From NCBI RefSeq assembly GCF_001005085.2, contig NZ_LBMU02000038.1, positions 116,501 through 180,500 on the forward strand: 64,000 nucleotides of DNA, in the 5' to 3' direction. A program made the position numbers and the translations under genes. Numbering within the stretch: the first letter of the stretch is position 1; the number at the start of each line of letters is the position of its first letter. This stretch comes from Streptomyces humi (lineage in GTDB: Bacteria; Actinomycetota; Actinomycetes; Streptomycetales; Streptomycetaceae). Under the pieces are notes generated by a model. It was not told where the DNA came from and searched no databases. It saw only the letters and a list, made by a program, of their open reading frames with translations. Shown one piece after another: positions 34,886 to 43,838 of this stretch.

Positions 34886-35941
34886 ATGCAGCTCGGGATC
34901 AACCTCGGCTACTGGGGTGCCGGGATGGACGGGGACAATCTGGCCGTGGCGCAGGAGGCCGAGCGGCTCGGGTACGCCGTGTGCTGGGCCGCCGAGGCCT
35001 ACGGCTCCGACGCCGCCACCGTGCTCAGCTGGGTCGCCGCCAAGACCGAGCGCATCGACGTCGGTTCGGCCATCTTCCAGATCCCGGCCCGGCAGCCCGC
35101 GATGACCGCGATGACCGCCGCGACCCTCGACTCCCTCTCCGGCGGCCGTTTCCGCCTCGGCCTCGGTGTCTCCGGGCCGCAGGTCTCCGAGGGCTGGTAC
35201 GGCGTCAAGTTCGACAAGCCGCTGTCCCGCACCCGCGAGTACGTGGAGATCGTGCGCAGGGCGATGAGCCGGGAGCGGCTGTCGTTCGAGGGCGAGCACT
35301 GGACGCTGCCGCTGCCGGGCGGCCCGGGCAAGCCGATCAGGCTGACCGTGCACCCGGAGCGGGAGCACATCCCGGTCTACATCGCCGCCATCGGTCCGAA
35401 GAACCTGGAGCAGACCGGCGAGATCGCCGACGGCGCCCTGCTGATCTTCCCGTCCGCCGAGCACCTGGAGGAGACGGCCGTCGGGTACCTGCGCGCCGGA
35501 CGGGAGAAGGCGGGCAAGACGCTCGACGGGTTCGACATCTGCCCGACGCTGCCGCTCGCCGTCGGCGAGGACAAGGACGTGGCCACGCTCGCCGACACCT
35601 TCCGGCCCTACACCGCGCTGTACGTCGGTGGCATGGGCAGCCGCAAGCAGAACTTCTACAACCAGCTCGCCCAGCGCATGGGGTACGAGCGCGAGGCCGC
35701 CGAGATCCAGGACAAGTACCTGTCCGGGGACAAGAACGGGGCGGCCGCCGCCGTACCGCACGACCTGATCGACCAGACCACGCTGCTCGGGTCCGTGGAC
35801 CGGATCGCCGACCGGATGAAGGCCTACGCCGCCGCCGGGGTCACCACCCTGTCCCTGGCCCCGGCCGGCTTCACCCTGGACGAGCGGCTCGCCTCGCTGC
35901 GGGCCGGCGCCGAGGCCCTGGAGCGGTCCGGGCTCGCGTAG
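34886..35941 (+). CDS. LLM-class F420-dependent oxidoreductase
   Basis: 351 residues of the luciferase-like (beta/alpha)8 fold: MQLGINLGYWGAGMDGDN, GSAIFQIPARQPAMTAMTAATLD, GGRFRLGLGVSGPQVSEGWYGV and VYIAAIGPKNLEQTGEIADG. In actinobacteria this subgroup generally uses coenzyme F420. Start has AAGGGGAT about 8 nt upstream. Substrate unknown; the gene stands alone, followed by a hairpin. Confidence 0.9.
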   Translation: MQLGINLGYWGAGMDGDNLAVAQEAERLGYAVCWAAEAYGSDAATVLSWVAAKTERIDVGSAIFQIPARQPAMTAMTAATLDSLSGGRFRLGLGVSGPQVSEGWYGVKFDKPLSRTREYVEIVRRAMSRERLSFEGEHWTLPLPGGPGKPIRLTVHPEREHIPVYIAAIGPKNLEQTGEIADGALLIFPSAEHLEETAVGYLRAGREKAGKTLDGFDICPTLPLAVGEDKDVATLADTFRPYTALYVGGMGSRKQNFYNQLAQRMGYEREAAEIQDKYLSGDKNGAAAAVPHDLIDQTTLLGSVDRIADRMKAYAAAGVTTLSLAPAGFTLDERLASLRAGAEALERSGLA

Positions 35942-35965
35942 GCGGCCCGGCGGGCGAGAAGTCCG

Positions 35966-36007
35966 CGGCCGTGGTGGGGGCTCGGGGGGTCTTCCCCGCC
36001 ACGGCCG
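35966..36007 (+). terminator. Probable terminator after the LLM oxidoreductase
   Basis: A 14-bp stem CGGCCGTGGTGGGG/CCCCGCCACGGCCG with one G-U pair and a 14-nt loop. Confidence 0.65.
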
Positions 36008-36170
36008 TCATGGAGAACAACGCGCCCGCGCCCGCGCGGTTACGCCCCCGGAGTGACCCCGGTGCTCCTCCTTTCGGCCGAGTCCGCCCGCACAGCTGTT
36101 GCAGCGCCTCCGATGCGGCATTTGACTCGTTCTTCCCGGGTCCGGTGAGTCCTCCGGAGAGGTGTCCACG

Positions 36171-36959
36171 ATGCTTTCGGCCAGGAGTCTGTTCCAGGAG
36201 ATCCTCGACGACGACGAGTCCTTCCGGCTCTTCTGCTCCATCGCGGCCAGCGGGGAGTCGCAGGGCGGCTGGGAGAACGCGCGGATCGCCGCGCTGGTGC
36301 CGGACGGCGAACGCGGCCTCGCCCCCAAGATCACCCGTCATGGCGCCGACGAGGACAAGCACGGACGCATCTTCCAGGCCCTGTTGAGGAAACGCGGACT
36401 CACCCCGGTCCCGGTCCCGCCCGACACCGACTACACGATGATCCTGGAACGGCACGGCATCGGACTCGCCCACGACCGGCTCCGGGACCGGCAGCCGCTC
36501 ACCGTCGAGGACATCGTCACCTACCTCGCCCACAGCCGGGTCACCGAGCAGCGGGCGTCCGAACAGATGAACCTGCTCCGCAGGCACTTCGCCGACCACC
36601 CGGACGTCGGCCGCGCGGTACGGATGATCTCCGGCGACGAGGACAACCACCTGGCCTACTGCCACGAGGAGCTGCTGCGCTTCGCCGCCGCCGGGCACGG
36701 CCCGGCCATCCGGCGCACCCTGCGCGCGTGCGCGCTGGCCGAGATCCGCGTCTACCGGGACGTCAGCCTCGCGGTCATGACCCACATGGGCCGCATCCTC
36801 GGCTGGCCGAGGGGCAGGTCCGTGCTCCTCGCGGCCGCCATCCACGCCGTCTACGCCTACGAGCGTGCCGCAGGCTGGCGCCGCATGGTCTCGCTGCGGA
36901 TGCCGGAGCGCCGCGACGCCCTGGGCGGCCCCGCGACCACCGCCCCCGAGTTCGCCTGA
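36171..36959 (+). CDS. Ferritin-like-domain protein
   Basis: 262 residues, all-helical. Acidic/His pairs spaced as in ferritin-like di-iron proteins: HGADEDKHGRIF near residue 60, EQRASEQMNLL, and SGDEDNHLAYCHEEL near 160. No membrane segment. ATG 36171 with GGAGAGG upstream is preferred over GTG 36162. Function unknown; iron or oxidative chemistry is possible. Its 3' end is part of a 34-bp tandem repeat. Confidence 0.8.
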   Translation: MLSARSLFQEILDDDESFRLFCSIAASGESQGGWENARIAALVPDGERGLAPKITRHGADEDKHGRIFQALLRKRGLTPVPVPPDTDYTMILERHGIGLAHDRLRDRQPLTVEDIVTYLAHSRVTEQRASEQMNLLRRHFADHPDVGRAVRMISGDEDNHLAYCHEELLRFAAAGHGPAIRRTLRACALAEIRVYRDVSLAVMTHMGRILGWPRGRSVLLAAAIHAVYAYERAAGWRRMVSLRMPERRDALGGPATTAPEFA

Positions 36960-37036
36960 GCCGACGCCGACGCCCGCCCCCGAGTTCGCCTGAGCCGACG
37001 CCGACGCCCGCCCCCGAGTTCGCCTGAGCCGACGCC
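36945..37036. repeat. 34-bp tandem repeat at the 3' end of the ferritin-like gene
   Basis: A unit starting CCCGAGTTCGCCTGAGCCGA repeats at 36945, 36979 and 37013 (about 2.7 copies). The first copy holds the stop codon of the ferritin-like gene; each copy regenerates the same terminal codons and TGA. Confidence 0.92.
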
Positions 37037-37070
37037 CGCGCCCGCGCCCGGTGCCTGGTGTCCGGGCCGC

Positions 37071-38075
37071 TCACATCCAGCCGCGGCGCTTGAACAGCCG
37101 GTACAGCACCGTCTCCAGCACGGCCATGATCAGGATCACCGCAGGGTACGACCAGAGCCAGTGCAGCTCGGGCATGTGGTCGAAGTTCATGCCGTAGATG
37201 CCGGCGATCATCGTGGGTACCGCCGCCATGGCCGCCCACGCGGAGATCTTCCGCATGTCGTCGTTCTGCCGCACGCTCATCTGCGCGAGATGGGCGCTGA
37301 GGACGTCCGACACCAGCCGGTCCAGGGCCTCCACCCCCTCGTTCACCCGCAGCAGGTGGTCGTTGACGTCCCGGAAGAACGGCCGGGCCTCCTCGTGCAC
37401 GAACGGCACCGTCGTGCCGCCGCCGTACGGGCCCACCCCGGCCAGCTTGGTCATCGGCACCGCCAGCGGCACGGTCGCACGGCGGAACTCGAGGATCTGC
37501 CGCTTGAAGGAGTAGATCCGGGACGCCGTGTGCCGGGAACCGCCGCCGCCCGGCGAGAACACCTCGGCCTCCACCTCCTCCAGGTCGTTCTGAAGCTCGG
37601 TCGCGACCTCCAGGTAGTGGTCCACGACCGCGTCGGAGATCGAGTACAGCACCCCCGTCGGCCCGTGCTTGAGCAGTTCGTGCTGCTCCTCCAGGTGTCG
37701 CCGGATGTCCCCGAGCGGCGAGGGCGTCCCATGGCGCACGGTGACCACGAAGGAGTCCCCGACGAAGATCATCAGCTCCCCGGAGGTCACCGTGTCGCTC
37801 TTCGGCTCGTACGTCACCGGCTTCAGGACGACGAACAGCGAGTCGTCGTACACCTCCAGCTTGGGCCGCTGGTGGGCCGTCAGGGCGTCTTCCACGGCCA
37901 GCGGATGCAGCCCGAACTCGTCGGTGACCAGGTCGAACTCACGCTCGGTGGGCTCGTACAGACCGATCCACAGAAAACTGTCGCCCCGCGTGCGCGCCTC
38001 CGCGAGGGCGTCGGAGAAGTCCTGCGGGGTCTCCATGCGCTCCCCGCCCCGGTAGATGGCGCAGTCGACGATCAC
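37071..38075 (-). CDS. corA: CorA-type magnesium/cobalt transporter
   Basis: 334 residues from GTG 38075 (VIVDCAIYRGG, with GGAG upstream); the frame opens earlier at 38111. Long helical cytoplasmic domain, then two C-terminal membrane helices with the pore signature YGMNFDHMPEL and a basic end (RLFKRRGWM). Forms a pentameric Mg/Co channel. It diverges from the phosphomutase gene across only 62 bp. Confidence 0.93.
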   Translation of the reverse strand: MIVDCAIYRGGERMETPQDFSDALAEARTRGDSFLWIGLYEPTEREFDLVTDEFGLHPLAVEDALTAHQRPKLEVYDDSLFVVLKPVTYEPKSDTVTSGELMIFVGDSFVVTVRHGTPSPLGDIRRHLEEQHELLKHGPTGVLYSISDAVVDHYLEVATELQNDLEEVEAEVFSPGGGGSRHTASRIYSFKRQILEFRRATVPLAVPMTKLAGVGPYGGGTTVPFVHEEARPFFRDVNDHLLRVNEGVEALDRLVSDVLSAHLAQMSVRQNDDMRKISAWAAMAAVPTMIAGIYGMNFDHMPELHWLWSYPAVILIMAVLETVLYRLFKRRGWM

Positions 38076-38124
38076 GGAGCGTATTCTCCCGTCGCCCGCC
38101 CGCCTGCGCACTTCGGCATGCGCC

Positions 38125-38130
38125 TACCCT
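38125..38130 (+). promoter_or_regulatory. -10 box, probable leaderless promoter of the phosphomutase gene
   Basis: TACCCT lies exactly 7 nt before ATG 38138, with no Shine-Dalgarno. Confidence 0.5.
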
Positions 38131-38137
38131 GGGCCGC

Positions 38138-38824
38138 ATGCCCACGCTGATCCTCGTAAGGCACGGACGCTCCACCGCCAACACCTCGGGCGTGCTCGCC
38201 GGCTGGACGCCGGGCGTCGCCCTCGACGAGCGCGGCGCCGCCCAGGCCGCCGCGCTGCCCGGCAGGCTCGCCGGGCTGCCGGTCTCCGAGGTGGTCACCA
38301 GCCCGCTCCAGCGCTGCCAGGAGACGATCCGGCCGTTCCTCGACGCCCGGCCCGGTCTCACCGCCCACACGGACGAGCGGATCGGGGAGGCCCACTACGG
38401 CGACTGGTCCGGCCGCAAGCTCGCCGAACTCAAGGACGACCCGCTGATGGACGTCGTACAGGCGCATCCGTCGGCGGCCGCGTTCCCCGGTGGCGAGTCC
38501 ATGCGCGCCATGGCGACCCGCGCGGCCGAGGCGGTACGCGAGTGGAACGCGCGCGTGGAGCGCGATCACGGCGCCGACGCGGTCTATCTCATGTGTTCGC
38601 ACGGTGACATCATCAAGTCCCTCGTCGCCGACGCACTCGGTCTTCATCTCGACCTCTTCCAGCGGATCTCCGTCGAACCGTGTTCCATCACCGCGATCCG
38701 TTACACCCGCCTCAGGCCGTTTCTCGTTCGTCTCGGGGACACCGGGGATCTCGCCTCGCTCGCTCCCCGCGCGGAACCTCCCGGGGAAGACGCACCGGTC
38801 GGTGGCGGCGCCGGCGCGCCGTGA
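38138..38824 (+). CDS. Histidine phosphatase family protein (MSMEG_4193-type phosphomutase)
   Basis: 228 residues. The catalytic LVRHGRSTAN is at the N-terminus, with LQRCQETIRP, Glu in GEAHYGDWSGRKL and the second His in LMCSHGDIIKSL. The enzyme removes or transfers phosphate through a phosphohistidine. It leads the conserved set phosphomutase, DUF3090, SCO1664, mshC found in many actinobacteria (Rv2135c to mshC in M. tuberculosis, from memory), suggesting a link to mycothiol metabolism. Confidence 0.9.
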   Translation: MPTLILVRHGRSTANTSGVLAGWTPGVALDERGAAQAAALPGRLAGLPVSEVVTSPLQRCQETIRPFLDARPGLTAHTDERIGEAHYGDWSGRKLAELKDDPLMDVVQAHPSAAAFPGGESMRAMATRAAEAVREWNARVERDHGADAVYLMCSHGDIIKSLVADALGLHLDLFQRISVEPCSITAIRYTRLRPFLVRLGDTGDLASLAPRAEPPGEDAPVGGGAGAP

Positions 38825-38925
38825 TCGTCAGCCGCAGTAGGGTGAAGCGACTCGTGCGAGCGGTCCCGTAGCCGCCGCCACCCCCGCCCGTTCCCACGCA
38901 CCCCCGATTCCCATGGAGACAGGAC

Positions 38926-39516
38926 GTGTCCCGTCAGGTGTTCCTCTACGATCCGCCGGACCGCTTCGTCGCGGGCACGGTCGGACTGCCCGGACGCCGT
39001 ACGTTCTTCCTCCAGGCCACGGCCGGCCCCCGGACGACCAGCGTGGCCCTGGAGAAGACCCAGGTCGCCGCGCTCGCCGAACGCATGGACGAACTCCTCG
39101 ACGAGGTCGTACGCCGTAGCGGAGGCAGCGCGGCCGTCCCCGCCGTCGCGCCCAACGAGATCACCGACACCGCCCCGCTGGACACCCCCATCGAGGAGGA
39201 GTTCCGCGTCGGCACCATGGCGCTCGCCTGGGACGGCGACGAGGAGCGCATGATCGTCGAGGCGCAGGCCCTGGTGGAACTGGACGCCGACTCCGAGGAG
39301 GACCTCGCCGAGGCCGAGGAACGGCTCCTCCAGGACGAGGAGAACGGGCCCCCGATGCTGCGGGTCCGGCTGAGCGGCGCGCAGGCCAGGGCCTTCGCCA
39401 AGCGCGCCCTGGACGTCGTCAACGCCGGGCGGCCGCCGTGCCCGCTGTGCAGCCTCCCGCTCGACCCGGAAGGACACGTATGTCCGCGCCAGAACGGATA
39501 CCGCCGCGGAGCGTGA
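38926..39516 (+). CDS. DUF3090 protein
   Basis: 196 residues from GTG 38926. The start SRQVFLYDPPDRFVAGTVG and the C-terminal CPLCSLPLDPEGHVCPRQNG are family hallmarks; the latter resembles a zinc ribbon (CxxC...H.C). Function is unknown. The downstream gene starts inside it (overlap 37 bp), so the two are coupled, and the family is almost always next to the SCO1664 family. Confidence 0.92.
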   Translation: MSRQVFLYDPPDRFVAGTVGLPGRRTFFLQATAGPRTTSVALEKTQVAALAERMDELLDEVVRRSGGSAAVPAVAPNEITDTAPLDTPIEEEFRVGTMALAWDGDEERMIVEAQALVELDADSEEDLAEAEERLLQDEENGPPMLRVRLSGAQARAFAKRALDVVNAGRPPCPLCSLPLDPEGHVCPRQNGYRRGA

Positions 39517-40295
39517 CCGCCGCCGACCTGCTCGCCCGCGGTGAGCTGAAGGTACGCGGCCGGATCCGCGACGCCTCCAACGCGGCGCTGTTCTGCACGG
39601 TCGCGTTCGACGGCGAGGAGGCGTCCTGCGTCTACAAGCCGGTCGCCGGGGAGCGCCCGCTGTGGGACTTCCCCGACGGCACCCTCGCCCAGCGCGAGGT
39701 GGCCGCCTACGAGGTCTCCGAGGCCATGGGCTGGGACCTGGTCCCGCCGACCGTGCTGCGCGACGGCCCGTACGGCGAGGGCATGTGCCAGCTGTGGATC
39801 GACGTCGACCCGGAGGGCGCAGAACTGCTGGCGCTGGTCGACGCCGAGGAGCCGGAACCGGGCTGGAAGGCCATCGGGTTCGCGGAGGTCGGCGACGGGA
39901 AGACCGCGCTGCTGGTGCACGCCGACGACACCCGGCTGCGCCGGCTCGCCGTCCTCGACGCCGTGATCAACAACGCCGACCGCAAGGGCGGCCACCTGCT
40001 GCCCACCGCCGACGGCCGGCTCTACGGCATCGACCACGGCGTCACCTTCAACGTCGACAACAAGCTGCGCACCCTGCTGTGGGGGTGGGCGGGCGAGCCG
40101 CTCACCGGCGAGGCCGTCGAGGTGCTGGAGGGGCTGCGAGAGGCCCTGGCCGGGGCTCTGGGGACCCGCTTGGCCGAACTGATCACGACGGCCGAGCTGG
40201 ACGCCGTGCGCGCCCGTGTCGAGGCGTTGCTCACCTCCGGGAAGCACCCGGAACCGAGCGGCGAGTGGCCGGCCATCCCCTGGCCGCCTGTGTAG
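39480..40295 (+). CDS. SCO1664-family protein, kinase-like
   Basis: 271 residues from ATG 39480 (GGAAGGA upstream), overlapping DUF3090. CVYKPVAGERPLWDF resembles the nucleotide-binding Lys strand, and DAVINNADRKGGHLL with YGIDHGVTFN look like the catalytic and metal loops of the PI3/4-kinase/HipA-like fold. A kinase or related phosphotransfer role is therefore inferred; no substrate is known. It precedes mshC by about 90 bp. Confidence 0.85.
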   Translation: MSAPERIPPRSVTAADLLARGELKVRGRIRDASNAALFCTVAFDGEEASCVYKPVAGERPLWDFPDGTLAQREVAAYEVSEAMGWDLVPPTVLRDGPYGEGMCQLWIDVDPEGAELLALVDAEEPEPGWKAIGFAEVGDGKTALLVHADDTRLRRLAVLDAVINNADRKGGHLLPTADGRLYGIDHGVTFNVDNKLRTLLWGWAGEPLTGEAVEVLEGLREALAGALGTRLAELITTAELDAVRARVEALLTSGKHPEPSGEWPAIPWPPV

Positions 40296-40374
40296 CGCCC
40301 ACCAGCACATTCGGTACCAGAGATCAAGAGTGCCTTCCCGGCCGTCCGGTTCGTATACCGAACTCGGGTCCGGT

Positions 40375-40380
40375 TACGCT
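40375..40380 (+). promoter_or_regulatory. -10 box, probable leaderless promoter of mshC
   Basis: TACGCT lies exactly 7 nt before ATG 40388 and there is no Shine-Dalgarno. This favours 40388 over the in-frame ATG at 40382. A GTTCGTATACCGAAC imperfect palindrome at 40349-40363 overlaps the -35 area and may be an operator. Confidence 0.55.
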
Positions 40381-40387
40381 CATGTAC

Positions 40388-41617
40388 ATGCATGCCTGGC
40401 CCGCTTCCGAGGTCCCCGCCCTGCCTGGTCAGGGCCGCGACCTGAGGATCCACGACACCGCGACCGGCGGTCCCGTCACCCTCGACCCCGGTCCCGTCGC
40501 CCGTATCTATGTCTGCGGCATCACGCCGTACGACGCGACCCACATGGGGCACGCGGCGACCTACAACGCGTTCGACCTGGTTCAGCGCGTGTGGCTCGAC
40601 ACCAAGCGGCAGGTGCACTACGTCCAGAACGTCACGGACGTCGACGACCCGCTGCTCGAACGCGCGCAGCGCGACGGCGTCGACTGGGTCGCCCTCGCCG
40701 AGCAGGAGACGACCCTCTTCCGCGAGGACATGACCGCCCTGCGGATGCTGCCGCCGCAGCACTACATAGGCGCGGTCGAGGCGATACCGGGCATCGTGCC
40801 GCTGGTCGAGCGACTGCGCGACCTCGGGGCCGCCTACGAACTCGACGGCGACATCTACTTCTCCGTGGAGTCCGACCCGCACTTCGGCCAGGTCTCCGGC
40901 CTCGACGCGGCCGCCATGCGGCTGCTGTCCGCCGAGCGCGGCGGCGACCCGGACCGCGCCGGCAAGAAGAACCCCCTCGACCCGATGCTCTGGATGGCGG
41001 CCCGCGAGGGCGAACCCAGCTGGGACGGCGGTTCCCTCGGCCGCGGCAGGCCGGGCTGGCACATCGAGTGCGTGGCCATCGCGCTGGACCATCTGGGCAT
41101 GACCTTCGACGTCCAGGGCGGCGGCTCCGACCTGGCCTTCCCGCACCACGAGATGGGCGCCTCGCACGCCCAGGTGCTCACCGGCGAGTTCCCGATGGCC
41201 AAGGCGTACGTGCACGCCGGCATGGTCGGGCTCGACGGCGAGAAGATGTCCAAGTCCAAGGGAAACCTGGTCTTCGTCTCCCAGCTCCGCCGGGACGGCG
41301 TGGACCCGGCCGCGATCCGGCTCGCCCTGCTCTCCCACCACTACCGCGCGGACTGGGAGTGGACCGACCAGGTGCTGGCGGACGCGGTGGCCCGCCTCGG
41401 CCGCTGGCGCGCGGCGGTCTCCCGCCCGGACGGCCCGCCCGCCGAGGCCCTGGTGGAGGAGATCCGCGAGGCCCTCAGCAACGACCTGGACGCGCCCGCG
41501 GCCCTGGCGGCCGTGGACCGCTGGGCGGCACTCCAGCAGGAGCGGGGCGGCACGGACACCGGCGCGCCCGGGGTCGTGTCCCGAGCGGTGGACGCCCTGC
41601 TGGGCGTGGCCCTCTGA
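40388..41617 (+). CDS. mshC: Cysteine:GlcN-Ins ligase MshC (mycothiol biosynthesis)
   Basis: 409 residues. A class I cysteinyl-tRNA-synthetase-like enzyme with HMGHA (HIGH) and KMSKSKGN motifs, zinc-site Cys/His (VCGITPYDATHMGHA, HIECVAIALDHLG, AFPHHEMGASHAQ), but lacking the anticodon domain. It ligates cysteine to glucosaminyl-inositol in the fourth step of mycothiol synthesis. The start MHAWPASEVPALPG matches the family. It stands at the end of the conserved actinobacterial gene set. Confidence 0.97.
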   Translation: MHAWPASEVPALPGQGRDLRIHDTATGGPVTLDPGPVARIYVCGITPYDATHMGHAATYNAFDLVQRVWLDTKRQVHYVQNVTDVDDPLLERAQRDGVDWVALAEQETTLFREDMTALRMLPPQHYIGAVEAIPGIVPLVERLRDLGAAYELDGDIYFSVESDPHFGQVSGLDAAAMRLLSAERGGDPDRAGKKNPLDPMLWMAAREGEPSWDGGSLGRGRPGWHIECVAIALDHLGMTFDVQGGGSDLAFPHHEMGASHAQVLTGEFPMAKAYVHAGMVGLDGEKMSKSKGNLVFVSQLRRDGVDPAAIRLALLSHHYRADWEWTDQVLADAVARLGRWRAAVSRPDGPPAEALVEEIREALSNDLDAPAALAAVDRWAALQQERGGTDTGAPGVVSRAVDALLGVAL

Positions 41618-41632
41618 ACTGACGCAGGCTTT

Positions 41633-41664
41633 CCCGCGCCCTTCAGGGGCGCGGGGAACCGCGC
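41633..41664. repeat. Intergenic GC-rich hairpin repeat, copy 3
   Basis: CCCGCGCCCTTCAGGGGCGC forms a hairpin and continues into AGGGGCGCGGGGAACCGCGC (41645-41664), the exact complement of the copy at 3831. It lies just downstream of mshC. Confidence 0.75.
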
Positions 41665-41700
41665 GCTCGACCTCCACCGGCGCGAGGCCGGCACTCGACA

Positions 41701-41737
41701 GGCAGGGGCGGTACGCACAACGCGTACCGCCCCTGCC
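41701..41737. terminator. Bidirectional terminator between mshC and PAC2 genes
   Basis: A perfect 16-bp stem, GGCAGGGGCGGTACGC with its complement, and an ACAAC loop. Confidence 0.85.
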
Positions 41738-41754
41738 GCACTCCTCGATGTCTG

Positions 41755-41914
41755 AGTCCCCGGAGGTCTCGGTCCCCGGGGCCGAACCGCTCGCGGAACC
41801 CCTCGCGGAACTCCCCCCGGCCGAATCGCTCGTCCCCGGGGAGGTCTCGGTCCCTGTCCCCGGGGAGGTCTCGGTCCCCGGAGGTCTCGGTCCCCGGAGG
41901 TCTCAGCTCTCGGA
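41755..41914. repeat. Degenerate GGTCTCGGTCCCCGGAG repeats at the 3' end of the PAC2 gene
   Basis: Direct repeats of about 17 bp (GGTCTCGGTCCCCGG with AG or GGAG ends) recur at about 41765, 41852, 41877, 41884 and 41901. The last ones reach the PAC2 stop codon at 41903. Confidence 0.75.
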
Positions 41915-42952
41915 GGGATCCTCGCCGTCAGGTCCGGAGCCCCCTTCGGCGTCCTCGCCCTCCCCGGCGCTTTCCGCGTTTCCGGTGCTCCCGGGCATGT
42001 CGGGCTTCGGCGGGCGCGGCGGCCGGGCCTTGCCGCCCGGGTTCCCCGGGTTGTCCCGCAGATACGGCGCGCTGTCCGCGCCGTCCGCCGTGGCGTGCCC
42101 GCCCGGCGGGTTCACGTCCCGGCGCCGCAGATAACGCTCGAACTCACGGGCGATCGCCTCGCCGGACGCCTCCGGCAGCTCGGCGGTGTCCCGGGCCTCC
42201 TCCAGCGTCTGCACGTACTCGGCGACCTCGCTGTCCTCGGCTGCCAGCTGGTCCACGCCGACCTGCCAGGCGCGCGCGTCCTCGGCCAGCTCACCCAGCG
42301 GGATCCGCAGGTCGAGCAGGTCCTCGAGGCGGTTGAGCAGGGCCAGTGTGGCCTTCGGGTTGGGCGGCTGCGAGACGTAGTGCGGCACCGCCGCCCACAG
42401 CGACACCGCCGGGACGCCCGCGTGCGTGCAGGCCTCCTGGAGGACGCCGACGATGCCCGTGGGGCCCTCGTACTTGGTCTCCTCCAGATCCATCCGCTGC
42501 GCCAGGTCGGAGTCCGACGTGACCCCGCTGACCGGCACCGGTCGGGTGTGCGGGGTGTCGCCGAGCAGCGCGCCCAGGACGACCACCAGCTCCACGCCCA
42601 GCTCGTGGGCGAAGCCGAGCAGTTCGTTGCAGAAGGACCGCCAGCGCATGGACGGTTCGATCCCTCTGACCAGCACCAGGTCCCGCGGCTTCTCCCCGCC
42701 GACCCGGACCACCGACAGCCGCGTCGTCGGCCAGGTGATCTTGCGCACGCCGGCGTCCATCCACACCGTGGGGCGGTTGACCTGGAAGTCGTAGTAGTCC
42801 TCGGCGTCAAGGGCCGCGAACACCTCGCCCTTCCACTCGCGCTCCAGATGCGCGACCGCGGTGGAAGCGGCGTCGCCGGCGTCGTTCCAGCCCTCGAACG
42901 CGGCCACCATGACTGGGTCGATCAGCTCGGGAACCCCCTCCAGCTCGATCAC
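41903..42952 (-). CDS. PAC2-family protein
   Basis: 349 residues from GTG 42952 (AAGGAGG 7 nt upstream). PAC2 features: VMVAAFEGWNDAGDAAS, YYDFQVNRPTVWMD, VLVRGIEPSMRWRSFC and VSLWAAVPHYVSQPPNPKATL. In eukaryotes PAC2 proteins are proteasome assembly chaperones; the bacterial role is unknown. The C-terminal 50 residues are Pro/Gly/Glu-rich and end in the repeat region, so the tail may vary. Confidence 0.9.
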   Translation of the reverse strand: MIELEGVPELIDPVMVAAFEGWNDAGDAASTAVAHLEREWKGEVFAALDAEDYYDFQVNRPTVWMDAGVRKITWPTTRLSVVRVGGEKPRDLVLVRGIEPSMRWRSFCNELLGFAHELGVELVVVLGALLGDTPHTRPVPVSGVTSDSDLAQRMDLEETKYEGPTGIVGVLQEACTHAGVPAVSLWAAVPHYVSQPPNPKATLALLNRLEDLLDLRIPLGELAEDARAWQVGVDQLAAEDSEVAEYVQTLEEARDTAELPEASGEAIAREFERYLRRRDVNPPGGHATADGADSAPYLRDNPGNPGGKARPPRPPKPDMPGSTGNAESAGEGEDAEGGSGPDGEDPSES

Positions 42953-43148
42953 CCAGTGCCTCCTTCCGACGTGCCCTCGCGTACGTCCCAACCTTACGGC
43001 GTCGAGCGGGGGCGCCCGCAGCCCCCTTGCACGGGGGAGTGAACGGATCACTGCCCCGTTCGCCCCGCTCGAACACCCCGTTCCGACCGGGAACCGGCCA
43101 CGGGCGGCAAGCGCTTCACCGGCCCGCGGCGGCCGGCCGGCCTGCGCT

Positions 43149-43820
43149 TCACAGGCTGCTGCGCAGCCACTGCTCCACGCTCGCGATGTGCACGGTCGCC
43201 CAGGAACGGGCCGCCTCCGCGTCCCGGTCGCGCAGCGCGGCCAGGATCGCCCGGTGCTCGTGCAGCGTGCGCGCCACCGCGTCCTCCTGGGTCAGCCCGC
43301 GCCATATCCGGGCCCGGGTGGTCGGCCCCGACAGCCCGTCCAGCAGCGAGCAGAGCACCGAGTTCCCCGAGCTCTGCACGATGCCCCGGTGGAACTCCAG
43401 GTCGCACGCGACCAGTTCCTCCACCGAGGGCGCGGCCCCGAGCGCGTCCAACTGGGCACCCAGCGCGTCCAGTTGCTGCTCACTGATCCGGGAGGCCGCC
43501 AGCGCGGTCGCGGCCGGTTCCAGGATCCGGCGCACCGCCAGGAACTCCAGGACCGTGTCGTCACGGTGGAAGTCCACGACGAAGCTCATCGCCTCGAGCA
43601 GCAACTGCGGGTCCAGGCTGGTGACATACGTGCCGTCGCCCTGCCGTACGTCCAGGATCCGGATCAGCGACAGGGCCCGCACCGCCTCCCTGAGCGAGTT
43701 GCGGGACAGGCCGAGTTCGGCGGCGAGTTCGCTTTCCTTGGGCAACCGGTCACCAGGGCGCAGCGCACCGGAGACGATCATGTCCTTGATCTTCTCGATC
43801 GCCTCATCGGTGACTGCCAT
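43149..43820 (-). CDS. GntR-family (FadR/FCD) transcriptional regulator
   Basis: 223 residues with SD GGGAGG. Winged-helix part: RLPKESELAAELGLSRNSLREA (given as RLPKESELAAELGLSR, NSLREAVRAL). FCD domain: RRILEPAATALAA, DLEFHRGIVQSSGN and HRAILAALRDRD with the usual Asp/His metal ligands. FCD regulators sense sugar acids or lactate. No catabolic target genes adjoin it; the neighbour is the NACHT gene. GAGAC/GTCTC arms at 43839-43855 may be its own operator. Confidence 0.9.
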   Translation of the reverse strand: MAVTDEAIEKIKDMIVSGALRPGDRLPKESELAAELGLSRNSLREAVRALSLIRILDVRQGDGTYVTSLDPQLLLEAMSFVVDFHRDDTVLEFLAVRRILEPAATALAASRISEQQLDALGAQLDALGAAPSVEELVACDLEFHRGIVQSSGNSVLCSLLDGLSGPTTRARIWRGLTQEDAVARTLHEHRAILAALRDRDAEAARSWATVHIASVEQWLRSSL

Positions 43821-43838
43821 ACCGGCCTCCCTGTAGTT

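Noticed and set aside
41748..42134. A 128-codon frame opposite the 3' end of PAC2
   Set aside because: Composition comes from direct repeats and the antisense of PAC2; no SD or recognisable domain.
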